In this document: positions 4,934-6,293 of the stretch, one piece after another
How the letters are laid out: each line of letters begins with the position of its first letter
Position numbering within the stretch: position 1 is the stretch's first letter
Source of the DNA: Ruminococcus sp. UBA3855
GTDB lineage: Bacteria > Bacillota > Clostridia > Oscillospirales > Ruminococcaceae
Reading direction: 5' to 3'
DNA length: 6,293 nt
Assembly (NCBI GenBank): GCA_002392545.1
Contig: DGHF01000015.1
Location: 1-6,293 of the forward strand
The notes under the pieces: generated by a model
What the model was told of the DNA's origin: nothing
Databases searched by the model: none
The model's input: only the letters and a program-made list of their open reading frames with translations
Made by a program: the position numbers and the translations under genes

Positions 4934-6293
4934 TTGGAATCTACTACTTTTGAATCCCTGCAAATCGGGCTTGCCTCTCCGGAGCGTATCCGTGAATGGT
5001 CACATGGTGTTGTAGAACGTCCGGAAACCATCAACTACAGAACACAGAAACCGGAAACAGGCGGTTTGTATTGTGAACGCATTTTCGGACCTACGAAGGA
5101 CTGGGAATGCCACTGCGGAAAATTCAAGAAAATTCGTTTCAGAGGGAAAGTCTGCGACCGTTGCGGTGTAGAAGTTACCAGAGCGAAAGTCCGCCGTGAA
5201 AGAATGGGACATATTGAGCTTGCAGCTCCTGTTTCCCATATCTGGTATTTCAAGGGCACACCTTCCCGAATTGGTCAGGTGCTTGACATTTCACAGAAGC
5301 GACTGGAAGAAATTCTTTATTTCACCAAGTATGTTGTCATTGAACCGGGTGAAGCAAGTTCTATCACCAAGTGCCAGCTCATCACCGAAAAAGAATATCA
5401 GGAAATTCAGGAACAGTACGGAGATACTTTCATTGCGGAAATGGGTGCAGAAGCAATCCAGTGGTTGCTTGATGAATATGACCCTGATTCCTATGTGCAT
5501 TTCATTGAAAACGAACTGCACATTCAAAAATTTGCCAAAGTTGTTGGCATGACCGAACATGAAATGCGTTCCTACCTGCATAAACTGCTTTACTTTGTGG
5601 AAAGCGGTGAAAAATCCGGCTATGCGGATGGTACTGTTGTCAACTATGCAGAATACAAAGAGATGATTCTCCCCTACAACCGCAAGTGTGAAGACACCAC
5701 CGACAGCCCCGCCGTTGTTAAGACCGGATTCCCCTATATTCTCGAATTGTTCGACAAGAATTTTGACCCCACAGATGAAAGTCTCGCAGACATCCGCAAG
5801 GAAAACTGGGTCAATGATTTGGAATGGGTTGCAAACGGTCTGAAAGAACAGATGAAGCAGAATCCCAATGGTCAGAAGCGAATCAAGATTTTGAAGCGTC
5901 TCGAAATCATTGAAGCATTCCTGCAATCCGGCAACAAGCCCAGCTGGATGGTATTGAGTGTTGTTCCGGTGATTCCGCCGGATTTGCGCCCGATGGTCAT
6001 GCTGGACGGCGGACGTTACGCAACTTCCGACCTGAACGACTTGTATCGCCGTGTTATCAACAGAAACAACCGTTTACAGCGTATGCTGAAACTGGAAGCT
6101 CCTGATATTATTGTCAGAAACGAAAAGCGTATGTTACAGGAGGCAGTGGATGCACTCATTGATAATGGTCGTCATGGTCGCCCTGTTACTGGTCCTAATA
6201 ACCGTGCATTGAAATCTCTTTCTGATATGCTGAAAGGCAAGCAGGGGCGTTTCCGTCAGAATCTGCTTGGTAAACGTGTAGACTATTCCGGAC
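4934..6293 (+). CDS. rpoC: DNA-directed RNA polymerase subunit beta prime, N-terminal 453 residues (partial, runs off right edge)
   Basis: Beta prime forms the clamp and carries the catalytic magnesium; the catalytic NADFDGD motif lies beyond this window. Translation from TTG gives MESTTFESLQIGLASPERIR, matching family N-termini. Visible in order: the clamp zinc site C59-x-C61 and C74-x-x-C77; VTRAKVRRERMGHIELAAPV; an atypical segment at about 184-295; SGNKPSWM and VIPPDLRPMV; LDGGRYATSDLNDLYRR; the sigma-binding clamp helices at about 376-413 (NRNNRLQRMLKL, then RNEKRMLQEAVDAL); and SLSDMLKGKQGRFRQNLLGKR up to the edge (DYSG). From MGAEAI (170-175) to the EAF at 327-329 the protein is 112 residues longer than E. 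coli beta prime, so it carries a lineage-specific insertion. It has no obvious promoter of its own and is probably co-transcribed with rpoB, with a hairpin in the spacer. Identification is certain; the start is well supported. Confidence 0.98.
   Translation, partial: MESTTFESLQIGLASPERIREWSHGVVERPETINYRTQKPETGGLYCERIFGPTKDWECHCGKFKKIRFRGKVCDRCGVEVTRAKVRRERMGHIELAAPVSHIWYFKGTPSRIGQVLDISQKRLEEILYFTKYVVIEPGEASSITKCQLITEKEYQEIQEQYGDTFIAEMGAEAIQWLLDEYDPDSYVHFIENELHIQKFAKVVGMTEHEMRSYLHKLLYFVESGEKSGYADGTVVNYAEYKEMILPYNRKCEDTTDSPAVVKTGFPYILELFDKNFDPTDESLADIRKENWVNDLEWVANGLKEQMKQNPNGQKRIKILKRLEIIEAFLQSGNKPSWMVLSVVPVIPPDLRPMVMLDGGRYATSDLNDLYRRVINRNNRLQRMLKLEAPDIIVRNEKRMLQEAVDALIDNGRHGRPVTGPNNRALKSLSDMLKGKQGRFRQNLLGKRVDYSG
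5483..5818 (+). other. in-frame insertion of about 112 residues in RpoC (about residues 184-295)
   Basis: In E. coli beta prime about 27 residues join the MGAEAI helix to the TKRKKL segment; here 138 residues do. The extra part has alternating helical and aromatic stretches (HEMRSYLHKLLYF, YAEYKEMILPY, FPYILELFDKNF) and a single cysteine, so no zinc motif. It is in frame, with codon use like the rest of the gene, and is flanked by intact conserved blocks, so it is a built-in domain and not a broken gene. I recognise no fold. Edges are good to about 10 residues. Confidence 0.8.

Noticed and set aside
5291..5926. Minus-strand open frame (211 codons) opposite the RpoC insert
   Set aside because: I checked whether the insert might be an antisense gene. 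The rpoC frame is continuous with normal codon use, while the minus frame shows shadow-like composition and no ribosome site was found.
1..6293. CRISPR arrays, tRNA genes, insertion sequences or phage genes
   Set aside because: No spaced direct repeats, tRNA-like cloverleaf, transposase motif or terminal repeats were seen. The window is almost fully explained by rpsL, the small pair, rpoB and rpoC.

Overview
The window is a housekeeping locus from a low-G+C Gram-positive bacterium, most likely a member of the Clostridia close to Ruminococcus/Oscillospiraceae. That placement is inference. It rests on the long Gram-positive form of ribosomal protein S12, strong AGGAGG-type ribosome binding sites, consensus sigma-A promoters in A/T-rich spacers, and the style of the RpoB and RpoC sequences, which I judged from memory without a database search.

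Layout from left to right. Bases 1-266 hold the first 88 codons of rpsL (S12) on the minus strand, with its own consensus promoter at 322-350. Bases 379-698 hold two very small predicted membrane-protein genes, also on the minus strand, joined by a TGATG stop/start overlap. Bases 699-934 are a gene-free control region. It carries a near-perfect sigma-A promoter on the plus strand (775-803) and another on the minus strand (847-875). The two point at each other, so their predicted transcripts overlap by about 30 bases. Bases 935-4831 hold complete rpoB (RNA polymerase beta, 1298 residues). After a 102-base spacer with a strong hairpin (4850-4886), rpoC (beta prime) begins at a TTG at 4934 and runs off the right edge after 453 codons.

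rpoB and rpoC encode the two large subunits of RNA polymerase and are almost certainly co-transcribed. rpsL normally lies downstream of rpoC on the same strand, and rplJL normally lies upstream of rpoB. Here rpsL faces away from rpoB and no rplJL is present, so this chromosome has been rearranged around rpoBC.

I do not see a new defence, mobile or biosynthetic system. The points most worth a second look are the face-to-face promoters, the coupled mini membrane-protein pair, an insert of about 112 residues in the RpoC N-terminal region, and the 85-residue acidic tail on RpoB.
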